From assembly GCF_022345965.1 (NCBI RefSeq), contig NZ_JAKRMU010000001.1, positions 62,001-126,000 of the forward strand: a DNA stretch of 64,000 nucleotides, given 5' to 3'. Shown piece after piece: positions 15,866 to 25,284 of this stretch. The notes beneath the pieces are model-generated. The model searched no databases. It had not been told where the DNA came from and saw only the letters and a list, made by a program, of their open reading frames with translations. Positions within the stretch are counted from its first letter, which is position 1. Each line of letters opens with the position of its first letter. This DNA is from Corynebacterium sp. ACRQK (GTDB lineage Bacteria > Actinomycetota > Actinomycetes > Mycobacteriales > Mycobacteriaceae). The translations under genes and the position numbers were made by a program.

Positions 15866-17410
15866 CTAGACCTTGTGCACGTCGATGTCCACGACGCGCT
15901 TCGTGCCATGGCCATAGATGCGCGCCCACTCCGCGGGGTTGGTGGTATCTGGCAGATCTTCGGAATCCCCCACCTCGGCCAGAACGGCCGCGTTTACGTG
16001 CTCCGGGCGCAGGCCGTCTGTGCCGTTATGCAGCGCGTCCTTGATAGTTAGGGTCTTCGCTCGGTCTACGATGTTCGCAAGCATCGCGCCGGAAACGAAG
16101 TCTGCCCAGTACAGGTCCTCGCGACTGCCGTCGGCGTAGTGGAGCGTGACATAGCGGTGCGCCTCGTCGCGGGTAAACAGCTCGTCGACGATGCTCTGCC
16201 GCAGGGCCGCCGCTGCTGCGTCGTTGGAACCGGCGGCGGCGGAGAAGTTGGCGTCAATAGGTAGAGAAGCATCGAGGTGCTTCGACAGGATGGCAGCCGC
16301 ACCGTCGGCATCGGGGCGGGCGATGCGGATCTTCACGTCCAGGCGGCCGGGGCGCAGGATGGCCGGGTCGATGAGCTCCTCGCGGTTCGAGGCGCCGATG
16401 ATGATGACGTTGCCCGCGGCCTCCACGCCGTCGAGCTCGGCGAGCAGCTGCGGGACGACGGTGGACTCCATGTCGGAGCTCACACCCGTGCCGCGGGTGC
16501 GGAACAGCGCTTCCATCTCGTCGAAGAATACGATGACGGGGCGGCCGGAGCTGGCCAGGCGGCGGGCCTGCTCGAAGATCGCGCGGATCTGGCGTTCGGT
16601 TTCGCCCACGAACTTGTTCAGCAGTTCGGGGCCCTTGATGTTCAGGAAGTACGGGGAATCCGACTGCGCCAGAGAGTTCGCCACGGCCTTCGCAATCAGG
16701 GTCTTACCGTTGCCAGGTGGGCCGTAGAGCAGCACACCCTTCGGCGGGCGCAGGCCGTAGCGGGTGTAGATCTCGGGGTGCAGGAAAGGCAGCTCGACCG
16801 CGTCGCGGATCTGCGTGATCTGCTGGCCCAGGCCGCCGATGTCGTCGTAAGTGACGTCCGGGACGTCCTCCAGGATCAGGTTGTTCGTCTCCGCGCGGGG
16901 AACGGCCTCGAAGGCCCAGCCGGACTTGCGGTCCACGATCACGGAATCCCCGGTAACCACATCGCCTGCCAGGTCGCCGGCGGCCTTGACCACGTACTCC
17001 TCGCCCACCTTGTCGGCGATGATCAGCCGGTCGCCGGTAACCTCCACGACCTGTGCGATGCCGCCGAAGTCCGGCTGGCCGGTGACTTCCACGACCTGCT
17101 GGCCCTCCCCCAGGCGCACCATCGCGCCGGGCACTAGCTGGTGCTGTGGGACGTGTGGCGAGACCATCAGGCGCATCCGGCGGCCGGCGGTGAAGACTTC
17201 GGCGGTGAAGTCCCGGTTGGCCTGCAGCAGCGTGCCGTAGGTGCTTGGTGGTTCGGCCAGCGCTTCCAGCCGACCGTTGATCTCCTCCAGCTTCGTGCGG
17301 CTGGCCTGCAGCAGCTCCACAAGCTTCGCGTTGCGCGCACCGAGTTGTCGGTTAGCGATCTGCAACTCGCGCAGAGTCTGTGGCCCTTCCGCTGATGTGT
17401 TCTCGGTCAT
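15866..17410 (-). CDS. arc: Proteasome-type AAA ATPase ARC (Mpa homologue)
   Basis: A 514-residue hexameric unfoldase that recognises Pup. Order: N-terminal coiled coil (LRELQIANRQLGARNAKLVELL, residues ~12-55), tandem OB domains, then an AAA module with GPPGNGKT (Walker A), VIVFFDEMEALF (Walker B) and RPGRLDVKI (arginine-finger region). The C-terminus ends VVDIDVHKV and lacks the GQYL tail that mycobacterial Mpa uses to dock on the 20S core, in keeping with the absence of prcBA here. The start MTENTSAEG at 17410 fits homologues; upstream codons lie in the trmI-ARC gap. Confidence 0.93.
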   Translation of the reverse strand: MTENTSAEGPQTLRELQIANRQLGARNAKLVELLQASRTKLEEINGRLEALAEPPSTYGTLLQANRDFTAEVFTAGRRMRLMVSPHVPQHQLVPGAMVRLGEGQQVVEVTGQPDFGGIAQVVEVTGDRLIIADKVGEEYVVKAAGDLAGDVVTGDSVIVDRKSGWAFEAVPRAETNNLILEDVPDVTYDDIGGLGQQITQIRDAVELPFLHPEIYTRYGLRPPKGVLLYGPPGNGKTLIAKAVANSLAQSDSPYFLNIKGPELLNKFVGETERQIRAIFEQARRLASSGRPVIVFFDEMEALFRTRGTGVSSDMESTVVPQLLAELDGVEAAGNVIIIGASNREELIDPAILRPGRLDVKIRIARPDADGAAAILSKHLDASLPIDANFSAAAGSNDAAAAALRQSIVDELFTRDEAHRYVTLHYADGSREDLYWADFVSGAMLANIVDRAKTLTIKDALHNGTDGLRPEHVNAAVLAEVGDSEDLPDTTNPAEWARIYGHGTKRVVDIDVHKV

Positions 17411-17423
17411 ACTGACCAGTCTA

Positions 17424-18257
17424 CTAACGGCGCGCGCGGCGTTGCGGTCGAGGTGCGGTGACGCCATCAGCCAGCCTGCGTGCCAGGATCAGAAATGCCG
17501 TGTGCGCGTTCATCCGGTGCTCGGGGCGGGTGGCCAGGCCATCGACCTTCCACTCACGAACTAGGGATTCCCAGGCCTTCGGTTCGGTGAAGCCGCCCGT
17601 CTCGCGGATGCCCTCCATGACCTTCATCAGCTGCGGGACAGTGGCGACGTAGGTCATGAACACCCCGCCGGGGATCAGCACGTCCTTGACGGTGTCCAGC
17701 ATCTCCCAGGGTTCCAGCATGTCCAACAGCACGCGGTCGACGTCGCCGACATCCTCCTTGGTGACGGTCTTCAGGTCGCCCAAGCGCAGATCCCAGTTGT
17801 CCGGATGGCCGTCGAAGTAGTTCTCCACGTTTTCCTTGGCGTAGGCCAGGTGATCCTCGCGGATCTCGTAGCTGATGACCTTGCCCTTTGGCCCTACGGC
17901 TCGCAGCAACCAGGTGCTCATGGCGCCGGAACCCGCGCCGGCCTCCAGCACCGTGGCACCAGGGAAGATGTCGCCTTCCACGAGGATCTGGGCGGCGTCC
18001 TTCGGGTAGATCACCGCCGCGCCGCGGGGCATGGAAAGCACGTGGTCGACCAGCAGGTGGCGGAAGCACAGGTATTCGGCGGCTCCGGACGACTTGACCA
18101 CGGTGCCCTCGTGCTGGCCGATTATGTCGTCGTGGCGGATTTCGCCCTTGTGGGTGAAGAAACTCTCGCCCTTGGCCAGGGTGATGGTGAAGTGGCGGCG
18201 CTTGGCGTCTGTGAGCTGCACGCGGTCGCCTTCGGTGAAACGGCCGGAATATGCCAT
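17424..18257 (-). CDS. trmI: tRNA (adenine-58-N1)-methyltransferase TrmI
   Basis: A 277-residue SAM-dependent methyltransferase that makes m1A58 in the T-loop of tRNAs. N-terminal beta domain (GRFTEGDRVQLTDAKRRHFTI), then a Rossmann core with the SAM motif LEAGAGSGAMSTWLL and the downstream DRVLLDMLEPWEM. The family works as a tetramer. A GGAAGGAAG ribosome binding site precedes the ATG. First gene of the pupylation train, as in M. tuberculosis (Rv2118c), and divergent from the RecB-like nuclease. Confidence 0.93.
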   Translation of the reverse strand: MAYSGRFTEGDRVQLTDAKRRHFTITLAKGESFFTHKGEIRHDDIIGQHEGTVVKSSGAAEYLCFRHLLVDHVLSMPRGAAVIYPKDAAQILVEGDIFPGATVLEAGAGSGAMSTWLLRAVGPKGKVISYEIREDHLAYAKENVENYFDGHPDNWDLRLGDLKTVTKEDVGDVDRVLLDMLEPWEMLDTVKDVLIPGGVFMTYVATVPQLMKVMEGIRETGGFTEPKAWESLVREWKVDGLATRPEHRMNAHTAFLILARRLADGVTAPRPQRRARR

Positions 18258-18298
18258 GTGGTCTTCCTTCCTGCTTTAAGAGATCCGGTTCATTTTAC

Positions 18299-18304
18299 TA
18301 GGGT
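18299..18304 (+). promoter_or_regulatory. -10-like element of the RecB-like gene (leaderless)
   Basis: TAGGGT lies 7 nt before the GTG at 18312, the spacing expected for a leaderless transcript. Confidence 0.45.
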
Positions 18305-18311
18305 GGAGCGG

Positions 18312-19112
18312 GTGACTACGAAACTAGCTCTCTCCCCTTCCCGCGCCAACGACTACAAGCAATGCCCGCTGCTTTACCGTTTTCGGGCCATTGACAAGTT
18401 GGAAGAGCCAAGCACGATTGCCCAGGTGAAGGGCACGCTGGTTCACGCGGTGCTGGAAAATCTGCACCAGCTGCCACGCGGCGGTCGCACCTACCCGGCG
18501 GCGGTGAAGATGATCCGCCCAGAGTGGGAGAAAATGCGGGCCAAGGATCCAGAACTTTCCGAGTTGGTGCCTGAACAGTCCACCGTGGAGTTCTGGGAGG
18601 AGTGCCGCGCGCTGGTGAAGGGCTACTTCCAGATGGAGAATCCGGATGGTTTTGACGCCCACGAGTGCGAGCAATTCGTGAATCTAACGCTGCCCAACGA
18701 TGTGCCGGTGCGCGGATTCATCGACCGGGTGGACATCGCGGAGACCGGCCAGGTGCGTGTGGTGGACTACAAGACGGGCAAGAAACCCGCGCCCCGCTTT
18801 GCGGACTCAGCCCGCTTCCAGATGATGTTCTACGCCCTGGTGTGGTGGCGCATGACGGGCGAACTGCCCACCCAGCTGCGGCTGATGTACTTAAAGGTCA
18901 GCGACGACATGGTGCTAAGCCCCACCGCCACCGAGCTGGCTGCCTTCGAGCGCGAGCTGGGCGAGCTGTGGGCACGCATCCTGGCGGATGTGCGCAGCGG
19001 CAACTTCCAGCCGCGCACGACCAAGTTGTGCGGGTGGTGCCACTTCCAGGACCTCTGCCCTGCCTTCGGTGGCACCCCGCCGGACTATCCCTTGGAGGTT
19101 TCCTCCTCGTAG
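18312..19112 (+). CDS. Stand-alone RecB-family (PD-(D/E)XK) nuclease with Fe-S cysteines
   Basis: A 266-residue single-domain nuclease (Cas4/AddB-like). The N-terminus [18 protein letters not shown] carries the first cysteine; [11 protein letters not shown] supplies the conserved His; GFIDRVDI and [10 protein letters not shown] are the metal-binding and D-x-K catalytic motifs; the C-terminal [13 protein letters not shown] gives three more cysteines. The 1+3 cysteine pattern predicts a 4Fe-4S cluster. Homologous to Rv2119, also next to trmI. The GTG start is supported by the -10-like element 7 nt before it. The 3' end overlaps aspA by 28 bp on opposite strands. Cellular substrate unknown. Confidence 0.88.
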   Translation: MTTKLALSPSRANDYKQCPLLYRFRAIDKLEEPSTIAQVKGTLVHAVLENLHQLPRGGRTYPAAVKMIRPEWEKMRAKDPELSELVPEQSTVEFWEECRALVKGYFQMENPDGFDAHECEQFVNLTLPNDVPVRGFIDRVDIAETGQVRVVDYKTGKKPAPRFADSARFQMMFYALVWWRMTGELPTQLRLMYLKVSDDMVLSPTATELAAFERELGELWARILADVRSGNFQPRTTKLCGWCHFQDLCPAFGGTPPDYPLEVSSS

Positions 19113-20644
19113 TCCGTGTACAGCTTGCCCTGGAACGTCGGGTTCAGCAGATTCTCCGGGCTCAAAACCTCGTCGAGAGTTTTCTCGTCCAACAGGCCCT
19201 TTTCCAGAACCAGGTCACGCACGGACTTGCCGGTGCGAGCGGCCTCCTTGCCCACTAGGTCGCCATTGTGGTGACCGATCAGCGGGTTCAGGTAGGTGAT
19301 GATGCCGATGGAGTTCTCCACGTAGCGGCGGCATACGTCGGCGTTGGCTGTGATGTCCACTACGCACAGGGCCCGCAGCGTGGTGCAGGCACGGGCAAGG
19401 AAACGAACGGACTCGAACACGCATTGGGCGATGACCGGCTCCATGACGTTGAGCTGCAGCTGGCCAGCCTCGGCAGCCATGGACACCGTCTGGTCGTTGC
19501 CGAAAACCTTGAAGCAGATCTGGTTCACAACCTCGGGGATGACCGGGTTCACCTTGGCCGGCATGATCGACGAGCCGGCCTGGCGCTCCGGCAGATTGAT
19601 CTCGTTCAAGCCGGCGCGCGGGCCGGAAGACAGTAGGCGCAGGTCGTTACAGATCTTCGACAGCTTCATGGCTACGCGCTTCACGGCGGCGTGGGCATTA
19701 ACGTACGCGCCGGTATCGCTGGTGGCCTCGATAAGGTCGCGAGCCGGTTCGATCTTCAGGCCGCTGACCTCGCTGAGCGCGCGGATAACGGCGTTCTGGT
19801 AGCCGGGTGGGGTGTTGACGCCCGTACCGATGGCGGTGGCGCCGAGGTTCATCTCGCGCAGCTGTGCCTGGGAACGTTCGAGCTGCAGTCGCTCCTCGGC
19901 GATGTTGTAGCCGAAGGCGCGGAACTCCTGGCCCAGGGACATTGGCACGGCGTCCTGGAGCTGGGTGCGCCCCATCTTCAGGATGTTGCGGAACTCGTGC
20001 CCTTTGGCCAGAAACGCGCGCTCGAGGGCATCAAGGTGCTTAATCAGCTGGTCGATTGCGAAGTGCAGACCCAGGCGGAAGCCGGTGGGGTAAGCGTCGT
20101 TAGTGGACTGGGACATGTTGACATCATCGTTGGGGTTGATGACGTCGTAGGAACCCTTGGGGTGCCCCAGGTATTCCAGCGCGAGGTTTGCGATGACCTC
20201 GTTGGTGTTCATATTCACACTGGTGCCCGCGCCGCCCTGGAACACGTCGATCGGGAACTGATCCATGCAGCGGTGCTCTTCCAGCACCTGGTCACAGGCC
20301 CAGATGATTGCTTCCGCTTTCTCATCCGGTAGGGCAAAAATCTCGTTGTTGGCGATCGCGGTGGCCTTCTTGACCATCACCATGCCACGGATGAACTCTG
20401 GGATTTGGTTGATGGTGGTACGCGAAATCTGGAAGTTATCTACCGCGCGAAGGGTGTGCACGCCGTAGTAGGCGTGATCCGGAACCTCCATGGTTCCCAG
20501 CAGGTCCTCTTCGGTGCGGAAGTTCTTTGCAGCACGCGCCAGCTGGGAGTGTGTTTCAGCCGACGTGATGATGTCAGTGGAGCTCACGACTGTATCGCCG
20601 TGAACCTCCGCCGCTGCCTTCGACGGAATTGGTTTATCGGTCAC
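19085..20644 (-). CDS. aspA: Aspartate ammonia-lyase
   Basis: A 519-residue enzyme of the fumarase/aspartase superfamily, converting L-aspartate to fumarate and ammonia. The family signature [12 protein letters not shown] is present, along with the upstream [13 protein letters not shown] and [17 protein letters not shown] segments. The N-terminal ~40 residues (to [14 protein letters not shown]) are extra relative to E. coli AspA. A GTG at 20644 preceded by AGAGGAC is the start. It follows hisG by 57 bp on the same strand. The 3' end overlaps the convergent nuclease gene by 28 bp. Confidence 0.93.
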   Translation of the reverse strand: MTDKPIPSKAAAEVHGDTVVSSTDIITSAETHSQLARAAKNFRTEEDLLGTMEVPDHAYYGVHTLRAVDNFQISRTTINQIPEFIRGMVMVKKATAIANNEIFALPDEKAEAIIWACDQVLEEHRCMDQFPIDVFQGGAGTSVNMNTNEVIANLALEYLGHPKGSYDVINPNDDVNMSQSTNDAYPTGFRLGLHFAIDQLIKHLDALERAFLAKGHEFRNILKMGRTQLQDAVPMSLGQEFRAFGYNIAEERLQLERSQAQLREMNLGATAIGTGVNTPPGYQNAVIRALSEVSGLKIEPARDLIEATSDTGAYVNAHAAVKRVAMKLSKICNDLRLLSSGPRAGLNEINLPERQAGSSIMPAKVNPVIPEVVNQICFKVFGNDQTVSMAAEAGQLQLNVMEPVIAQCVFESVRFLARACTTLRALCVVDITANADVCRRYVENSIGIITYLNPLIGHHNGDLVGKEAARTGKSVRDLVLEKGLLDEKTLDEVLSPENLLNPTFQGKLYTDYEEETSKG

Positions 20645-20701
20645 GATTCGTCCTCTGGTTGGGGAACAACTTTCTGTTCCCCCACCCTAACGAAAATGAA
20701 C

Positions 20702-21547
20702 CTAGATGCGCGCGATCCTTATGTCGGTGGCCAGAATTGCCTCCGCACCCAGTGCCGAAAGCTCGTCCATCAGGGAGTTGGCCTGGGTCTTTGGCACCAT
20801 CGCGCGGACAGCCACCCAGCTGTCGTTGGCCAGCGGAGAGACGGTCGGGGCGGACAGGCCTGGCGTGATGGCGGCGACCTTGTCCAGGTTCTCGCGGGCC
20901 ACGTTGTAGTCCAGCATCACGTAGTTGTGGGCGTGCAGGATGCCCTGGATGCGCTTGATAAGCACCTGCTGCTCCCCGGTGACCTTCGCTCCCTTGCGGC
21001 CAACGATCACGGCCTCGGAGACGCACAGTGGGTCGCCGAAAGGCTTTAGCCCCTGCTGGCGCAGCGTCCGGCCAGTGGAGACCACGTCGGCGATGACGTC
21101 GGCCACGCCCAGGCGAATGGAAATCTCCACCGCGCCGTCCAGGCGAATCACTTGTGCCTCCAGGCCCCGGTTGGCGAGGTCCTTGCGCACCAAGTTCGGG
21201 TAGCTGGTGGCGATGCGTTTGCCGGCGAGCTGCTCTACCGTCCAGTCCTCGTCCTTCGGCGCGGCATAGCGGAAGGTGGAAGCGCCGAAGCCCAGGGGTA
21301 GCAGCTCATCGACCTCCTCGCGCGTGTCCGCAGCCAGGTCGCGGCCGGTGATGCCGATGTCCAGGTGGCCAGAGGCGATGTAGATCGCGATGTCCTTGGG
21401 GCGCAGGAAGTAGAACTCCACCCCGTTGTCCTCGTCGGCGATAGTCAGAGACTTCGAATCGCCGCGGGTGGCGTAGCCGGCCTCCTTCAGAATCGAGGTG
21501 GCCGTCTCGGACAGGGATCCCTTGTTGGGGACTGCGACGCGCAGCAT
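20702..21547 (-). CDS. hisG: ATP phosphoribosyltransferase
   Basis: A 281-residue long-form HisG, first enzyme of histidine synthesis (PRPP + ATP to phosphoribosyl-ATP). Catalytic N-terminus [13 protein letters not shown], the PRPP-loop region [15 protein letters not shown] and the C-terminal ~75-residue ACT-like domain for histidine feedback inhibition ([19 protein letters not shown]). It lies 41 bp downstream of the HAD-HisE gene, so the first two histidine steps are coexpressed. Confidence 0.95.
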   Translation of the reverse strand: MLRVAVPNKGSLSETATSILKEAGYATRGDSKSLTIADEDNGVEFYFLRPKDIAIYIASGHLDIGITGRDLAADTREEVDELLPLGFGASTFRYAAPKDEDWTVEQLAGKRIATSYPNLVRKDLANRGLEAQVIRLDGAVEISIRLGVADVIADVVSTGRTLRQQGLKPFGDPLCVSEAVIVGRKGAKVTGEQQVLIKRIQGILHAHNYVMLDYNVARENLDKVAAITPGLSAPTVSPLANDSWVAVRAMVPKTQANSLMDELSALGAEAILATDIRIARI

Positions 21548-21588
21548 GATCGTGGTGGCTGCCTTTCTCGGGTTTGCTTTCTGGGGGT

Positions 21589-22587
21589 TTAAAGGTACTT
21601 GTAAACGTCAGCGGGGGTCAGGCCACGGCCAACCATCACGACCTGCAGCCAGTACAGAAGCTGGGAGATCTCCTCGGCCAGTTCCTCGTCCGACTCGTAC
21701 TCCGCGGCCAGCCACACCTCGCCGGCCTCTTCGACGATTTTCTTGCCCTGGAAATGCACCCCGGCATCCAGAGCCTTGACCGTGCCGGAGCCCTCGGGGC
21801 GCTCCTTGGCGCGGGAAGACAGCTCGGCGAAAAGGGAATCGAAGGTCTTGAGTTCTTGTTCGTTCACATCTTCCATTGTGGCAGATCGCACACTGGCAGT
21901 GGTGGTGTGCCCCAGCTCTGCGTGAATCTGGCGCAGATCCTCCAACGCGAAGCCGCTTAAGCTCTGGGCTCCCCCGCGCAGCTCAGCCAGGGTGCGCACC
22001 CCCTGCGGGATCGCGGTTTCCGGGTCGGTGGGGGCGCCCAGCACGCGGCAGCCCGCGTCGCGGGCGGCGGTCATGCCCGTAGTGGAATCCTCCACCACCA
22101 GGCACTCGTCGGGGGCGAAACCAAAGCGCGCGGCGGCGGTGGCGTAGATATCCGGGGCGGGCTTGCCATTGGGCACCTCGTCGCCGCACAGGGTGAAGTC
22201 GAAGAACTCGCGGCCAATGGAGTTCAGCGAAACCTCCGTCAGGGCGCGGTTCGTGTTTGTCACCAGCGCCATCGGGAACCCAGCGGCCTTGGCTTCGCTA
22301 AGAATCTCCCTGATACCGGGGCGGAATTCCAGCTGCCCCGCAAGGAGCTCCTCGACGCGCGTGTACATGAAGTTAAGCCAGTCGGCCTTGGCGGCGTCAT
22401 CAAGCGCCAACCCCGCATGAGCCGCGCAGATCTCGACGGTGGTGGGGGTGGTCGCGCCGACCGTCTTCTCGCGTACTTCCGCGGTCAGCGGGCGACCCAT
22501 CTTCTCGCCCATCTCGAAGGTCGCGATGCCCCACAGCGGTTCGGTGTCGACCAGGGTGCCGTCCATGTCCCAAAGTATTGCTTTCAT
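21589..22587 (-). CDS. hisE: HAD phosphatase fused to phosphoribosyl-ATP pyrophosphatase (HisE)
   Basis: One uninterrupted 332-codon frame. Residues 1-~215 are a HAD-IA hydrolase of the beta-phosphoglucomutase-like type: [12 protein letters not shown] (nucleophile Asp7, Asp9), [17 protein letters not shown] and [12 protein letters not shown]. Residues ~238-332 are a complete HisE ([34 protein letters not shown], the metal-binding EExxE-type helix, ending KYL). HisE hydrolyses phosphoribosyl-ATP to phosphoribosyl-AMP. In C. glutamicum, as I recall, these are adjacent separate genes. An internal ATG at 21876 fits HisE alone but has no ribosome binding site. The HAD substrate is unknown. Confidence 0.85.
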   Translation of the reverse strand: MKAILWDMDGTLVDTEPLWGIATFEMGEKMGRPLTAEVREKTVGATTPTTVEICAAHAGLALDDAAKADWLNFMYTRVEELLAGQLEFRPGIREILSEAKAAGFPMALVTNTNRALTEVSLNSIGREFFDFTLCGDEVPNGKPAPDIYATAAARFGFAPDECLVVEDSTTGMTAARDAGCRVLGAPTDPETAIPQGVRTLAELRGGAQSLSGFALEDLRQIHAELGHTTTASVRSATMEDVNEQELKTFDSLFAELSSRAKERPEGSGTVKALDAGVHFQGKKIVEEAGEVWLAAEYESDEELAEEISQLLYWLQVVMVGRGLTPADVYKYL

Positions 22588-22679
22588 GATGACGTTCAGT
22601 TTAGGTCAATTGCGCTTCCCACTGGCGCCCCTGTGCCATAGTTAGTGACGTAGCACACACCCCAGGACTAAGGAGCGCG

Positions 22680-23525
22680 ATGAGCGAGCAGTCGGCATAC
22701 TTCATCCCCGGCAAGATCACGGAGGAAGAAGGCCAGATCTACCGCAACTACCACCCCACCCAGCACACGGAAAGCCCCTGGGGGCCGGGTTTCCAACACG
22801 GCTCCCCGCCCGCCGCACTGGTAGCCACGGTGTTGGAAGACGGTGCGCGAGACGCCGGGCTGTCCCTGGAAGAAGGCCGTTTTAGCCGCATGACCGTCGA
22901 GATCCTGGGGGCCGTTCCGCTCAGCGAACTGCGCACCCACGCGCGGGTGGTGCGCCCCGGCAAGCGCATCAGCTTCCTGGAGGCGATCGTCACCGACGAA
23001 ACTGGCCGCGAGTTCATCCGGGGCTCCGGCTGGTGGATCCGCCGCGGGGATACAAAGGAGATCGAGCGCACCGTCGGCGAGCCCATGCCTGGGCCCTCCG
23101 GCGCCGGGGACGGCAGCGACTTCCTCGAACGCTGGGCCAGTGGCTATATCAACTCCATCGAGGCCCGCCGTGCCGACCTGGACGAGCGCCACTTGGACGT
23201 CGACGAATCCCGCAACCCCGCGATCTACTGGTCGCGAACCGACCTGCCCGCCGTCGAGGGTAAGGAAGATTCCACGTGGGTGCGCCTGATGAAAACGGTG
23301 GACATCGCCAACGGCCTGAATAATCTGCTGGATACGGATAAGTGGACGTACATGAACGTCGATACCACTGTCTACCTGCACCACGAGATGCGCGGCGAGT
23401 GGCTAGGCCTATCTGCCGAGGCCAACTACGGCAACGATGGCATCGGTACCACCGTCACGCGAATCTATGACGAGCAGGGTCTGATCGGCACTTGTAACCA
23501 GGGGATTATGCTGGCCCCGCGCTAG
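22680..23525 (+). CDS. Acyl-CoA thioesterase family protein (TesB-like double hotdog)
   Basis: A 281-residue protein resembling actinobacterial thioesterase-like proteins with two hotdog halves. The N-terminal half has GFQHGSPPAALVATVLED and RMTVEILGAVPLSELRTHARVVRPGKRI, typical of the TesB/PaaI double-hotdog family; the C-terminal half has TVYLHHEMRGEWLGLSAEA and GTTVTRIYDEQG. It would hydrolyse an acyl-CoA in the cytoplasm; chain length unknown. A clear AAGGAG site precedes the ATG. Divergent from the HAD-HisE gene; its stop shares CTAG with the convergent neighbour. Confidence 0.8.
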   Translation: MSEQSAYFIPGKITEEEGQIYRNYHPTQHTESPWGPGFQHGSPPAALVATVLEDGARDAGLSLEEGRFSRMTVEILGAVPLSELRTHARVVRPGKRISFLEAIVTDETGREFIRGSGWWIRRGDTKEIERTVGEPMPGPSGAGDGSDFLERWASGYINSIEARRADLDERHLDVDESRNPAIYWSRTDLPAVEGKEDSTWVRLMKTVDIANGLNNLLDTDKWTYMNVDTTVYLHHEMRGEWLGLSAEANYGNDGIGTTVTRIYDEQGLIGTCNQGIMLAPR

Positions 23526-23998
23526 GCCTCGCAGACGGCCTCGGCCTGGGTAGCCACGAACATATCGTCGGCATCCAGGTCCACGGCCAGCTTCTCCACC
23601 AGGGCGAGCAGGTCTTTGATTTCCTCGTCCTCCAGCAGCGCGTCGTCGTGGCGGGCGGAGAGCTCCTTGAGTTTTTCGATGTGCTGGTTGATCACGGCGG
23701 TGATCGCGAGGGTGGTTGCGGTCGGCTGCTCGTCGGCGCTCTCCTCGGTGTTCTGCAGGTGCAGAGAGGCGGCTACCTTCCTCAGCTCTGCTTCGTTGCT
23801 GGAGGCCACGGACTGCGCAGCCTGCAGCATGCCGTCGACGATGGCCTGTGCGTCGTCCACCGCGGACTCCGGGTACGGGGCTTCCCAAAACTCGCGATCC
23901 TCGTCGCGCAGGTAGCTGCCTGTCGCCATTTGGCGCAGGTTGTCGAGGAACTCTTCGCGGGCGGATGTGGTGGCTGTGCTCAGCTGTGTGGTACTCAT
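23522..23998 (-). CDS. Conserved hypothetical protein, helical, acidic
   Basis: A 158-residue soluble protein predicted to be mostly alpha-helical, with no signal peptide or membrane segment. N-terminal REEFLDNLRQMATGSYLRDEDREFWEAPYPES is distinctive, followed by long acidic helices (VINQHIEKLKELSARHDDA, EEIKDLLALVEKLAVD). I do not recognise a family. It may be cotranscribed upstream of mshC's opposite end only by position: mshC lies upstream (24 bp gap) on the same strand. Confidence 0.6.
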   Translation of the reverse strand: MSTTQLSTATTSAREEFLDNLRQMATGSYLRDEDREFWEAPYPESAVDDAQAIVDGMLQAAQSVASSNEAELRKVAASLHLQNTEESADEQPTATTLAITAVINQHIEKLKELSARHDDALLEDEEIKDLLALVEKLAVDLDADDMFVATQAEAVCEA

Positions 23999-24022
23999 AA
24001 GAGACAGTTTGCCCTGTGTGAG

Positions 24023-25270
24023 CTAGAGGCGCACGCCCAGCAGCGCATCGATTGCGGTTTTTACTTCTGACGCCGCAGCCTCATCCCCTGCCGCCCCAGC
24101 TTTGGTGGCCGCGGCCCAGTCGTCGAGCGCCTCCAGAGCAGCCGCCGTGTCGAGGTCATTGGCCAGGTGGCCGCGCACGGTGGCTACCAGCTCGCGGGCC
24201 TCGTCCGCGGTGGTGGAGCCTGCGGCCAGGGCAGCCCGCCAGCTAGCCAGGCGATGCTCGGCGTGGGCCAGCACGTCCTTGGTCCAGTCGCGGTTCTGGC
24301 GATAGTGGCCCGCGTACACGCCTAGGCGGATGGACGCGGGCTCGTGGCCGGCGGCGGTGAGCTTGGAGACGAAGACGAGGTTGCCCAGCGACTTGCTCAT
24401 CTTGGTGCCGTCCAGGCCGATCATGCCGGTGTGGACGTAGTGGTGGGCCATGCGATCCACCCCGTGGGCGGCCTCGGCGTGGGTGGCGGAGAACTCGTGG
24501 TGTGGGAAACGCAGGTCGCTGCCGCCGCCCTGGATCGCAAAGGGGGCGCCCAGGCGGTTGACGGCGATGGCCGAGCATTCGATGTGCCAGCCGGGGCGGC
24601 CGGGGCCGAAGGGGGAATCCCAATTCGGCTCGCCGTCGCGGCGGGCGCGCCACAGCAGCGCGTCCATCGGGTGCCGCTTGCCAGGGCGCTCCGGGTCTCC
24701 ACCACGCTCGGCGAAGAACTCCGCCATCTGCTCCTCGTCGTAGCGGGATTCGTAGCCGAACTGTGGCAAGAAGGTGTGGTCGGCGTAGATGTCCGGGTAC
24801 TCGTCGCCTTCCAACTGGTAGGCGGCGCCGACTTCCAGGAGCTTTGCCACCATTTCGATGACCTCGTCGATGGATTCCATCGCGCCGATGTAGTCGCGCG
24901 GCGGGATGACCGCCAGGTCCTCCATGTCGGAGCGGAACAGGTCGATCTGGCTAGTGCCCAAATCCTGCCAATCCACCCCGTCCCGCTCGGCGCGCTCGAA
25001 CAGCGGATCGTCCACGTCGGTGATGTTCTGCACGTAGTGCACGCCGTGGCCGCCCGCGCGCAGGTAGCGGTGGATCAGGTCGAAGGTCAGATAGGTGGCT
25101 GCGTGGCCCAGGTGGGTGGAGTCGTACGGGGTAATGCCGCAGACGTACATTCCCACCTCCCCGGCGGGAATCTCGACGGGCTTAACTGCGTCGTCGGCGG
25201 TGTCGTACAGGCGAAGCTGCGGGGCATCACCCGGCAGCTGTGGGACTTCCGGTTCGGGCCAAGAGTGCAT
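24023..25270 (-). CDS. mshC: Mycothiol cysteine ligase MshC
   Basis: A 415-residue paralog of cysteinyl-tRNA synthetase that ligates L-cysteine to GlcN-Ins using ATP, in mycothiol biosynthesis. Class-I motifs: [14 protein letters not shown] (HIGH-like, with the zinc-binding Cys), [27 protein letters not shown] and KMSKSLGN (KMSKS). It lacks a tRNA anticodon-binding domain, separating it from CysS. The start [10 protein letters not shown] is supported by a TAGAAT element 8 nt upstream. Divergence: uppP lies just upstream on the same strand. Confidence 0.94.
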   Translation of the reverse strand: MHSWPEPEVPQLPGDAPQLRLYDTADDAVKPVEIPAGEVGMYVCGITPYDSTHLGHAATYLTFDLIHRYLRAGGHGVHYVQNITDVDDPLFERAERDGVDWQDLGTSQIDLFRSDMEDLAVIPPRDYIGAMESIDEVIEMVAKLLEVGAAYQLEGDEYPDIYADHTFLPQFGYESRYDEEQMAEFFAERGGDPERPGKRHPMDALLWRARRDGEPNWDSPFGPGRPGWHIECSAIAVNRLGAPFAIQGGGSDLRFPHHEFSATHAEAAHGVDRMAHHYVHTGMIGLDGTKMSKSLGNLVFVSKLTAAGHEPASIRLGVYAGHYRQNRDWTKDVLAHAEHRLASWRAALAAGSTTADEARELVATVRGHLANDLDTAAALEALDDWAAATKAGAAGDEAAASEVKTAIDALLGVRL

Positions 25271-25278
25271 GGGTTCCG

Positions 25279-25284
25279 ATTCTA
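25279..25284 (-). promoter_or_regulatory. -10-like element of mshC (leaderless)
   Basis: TAGAAT on the minus strand, 8 nt before the mshC ATG, a near-consensus -10. It lies over the uppP stop region, so mshC can be transcribed independently of uppP. Confidence 0.5.

Noticed and set aside
16277..17137. 286-codon frame opposite the ARC gene
   Set aside because: No motif; antisense to a conserved ATPase.
21589..21876. HisE as a separate gene from the ATG at 21876
   Set aside because: No stop in front of it and no ribosome binding site; the fusion reading is simpler, though not proved.
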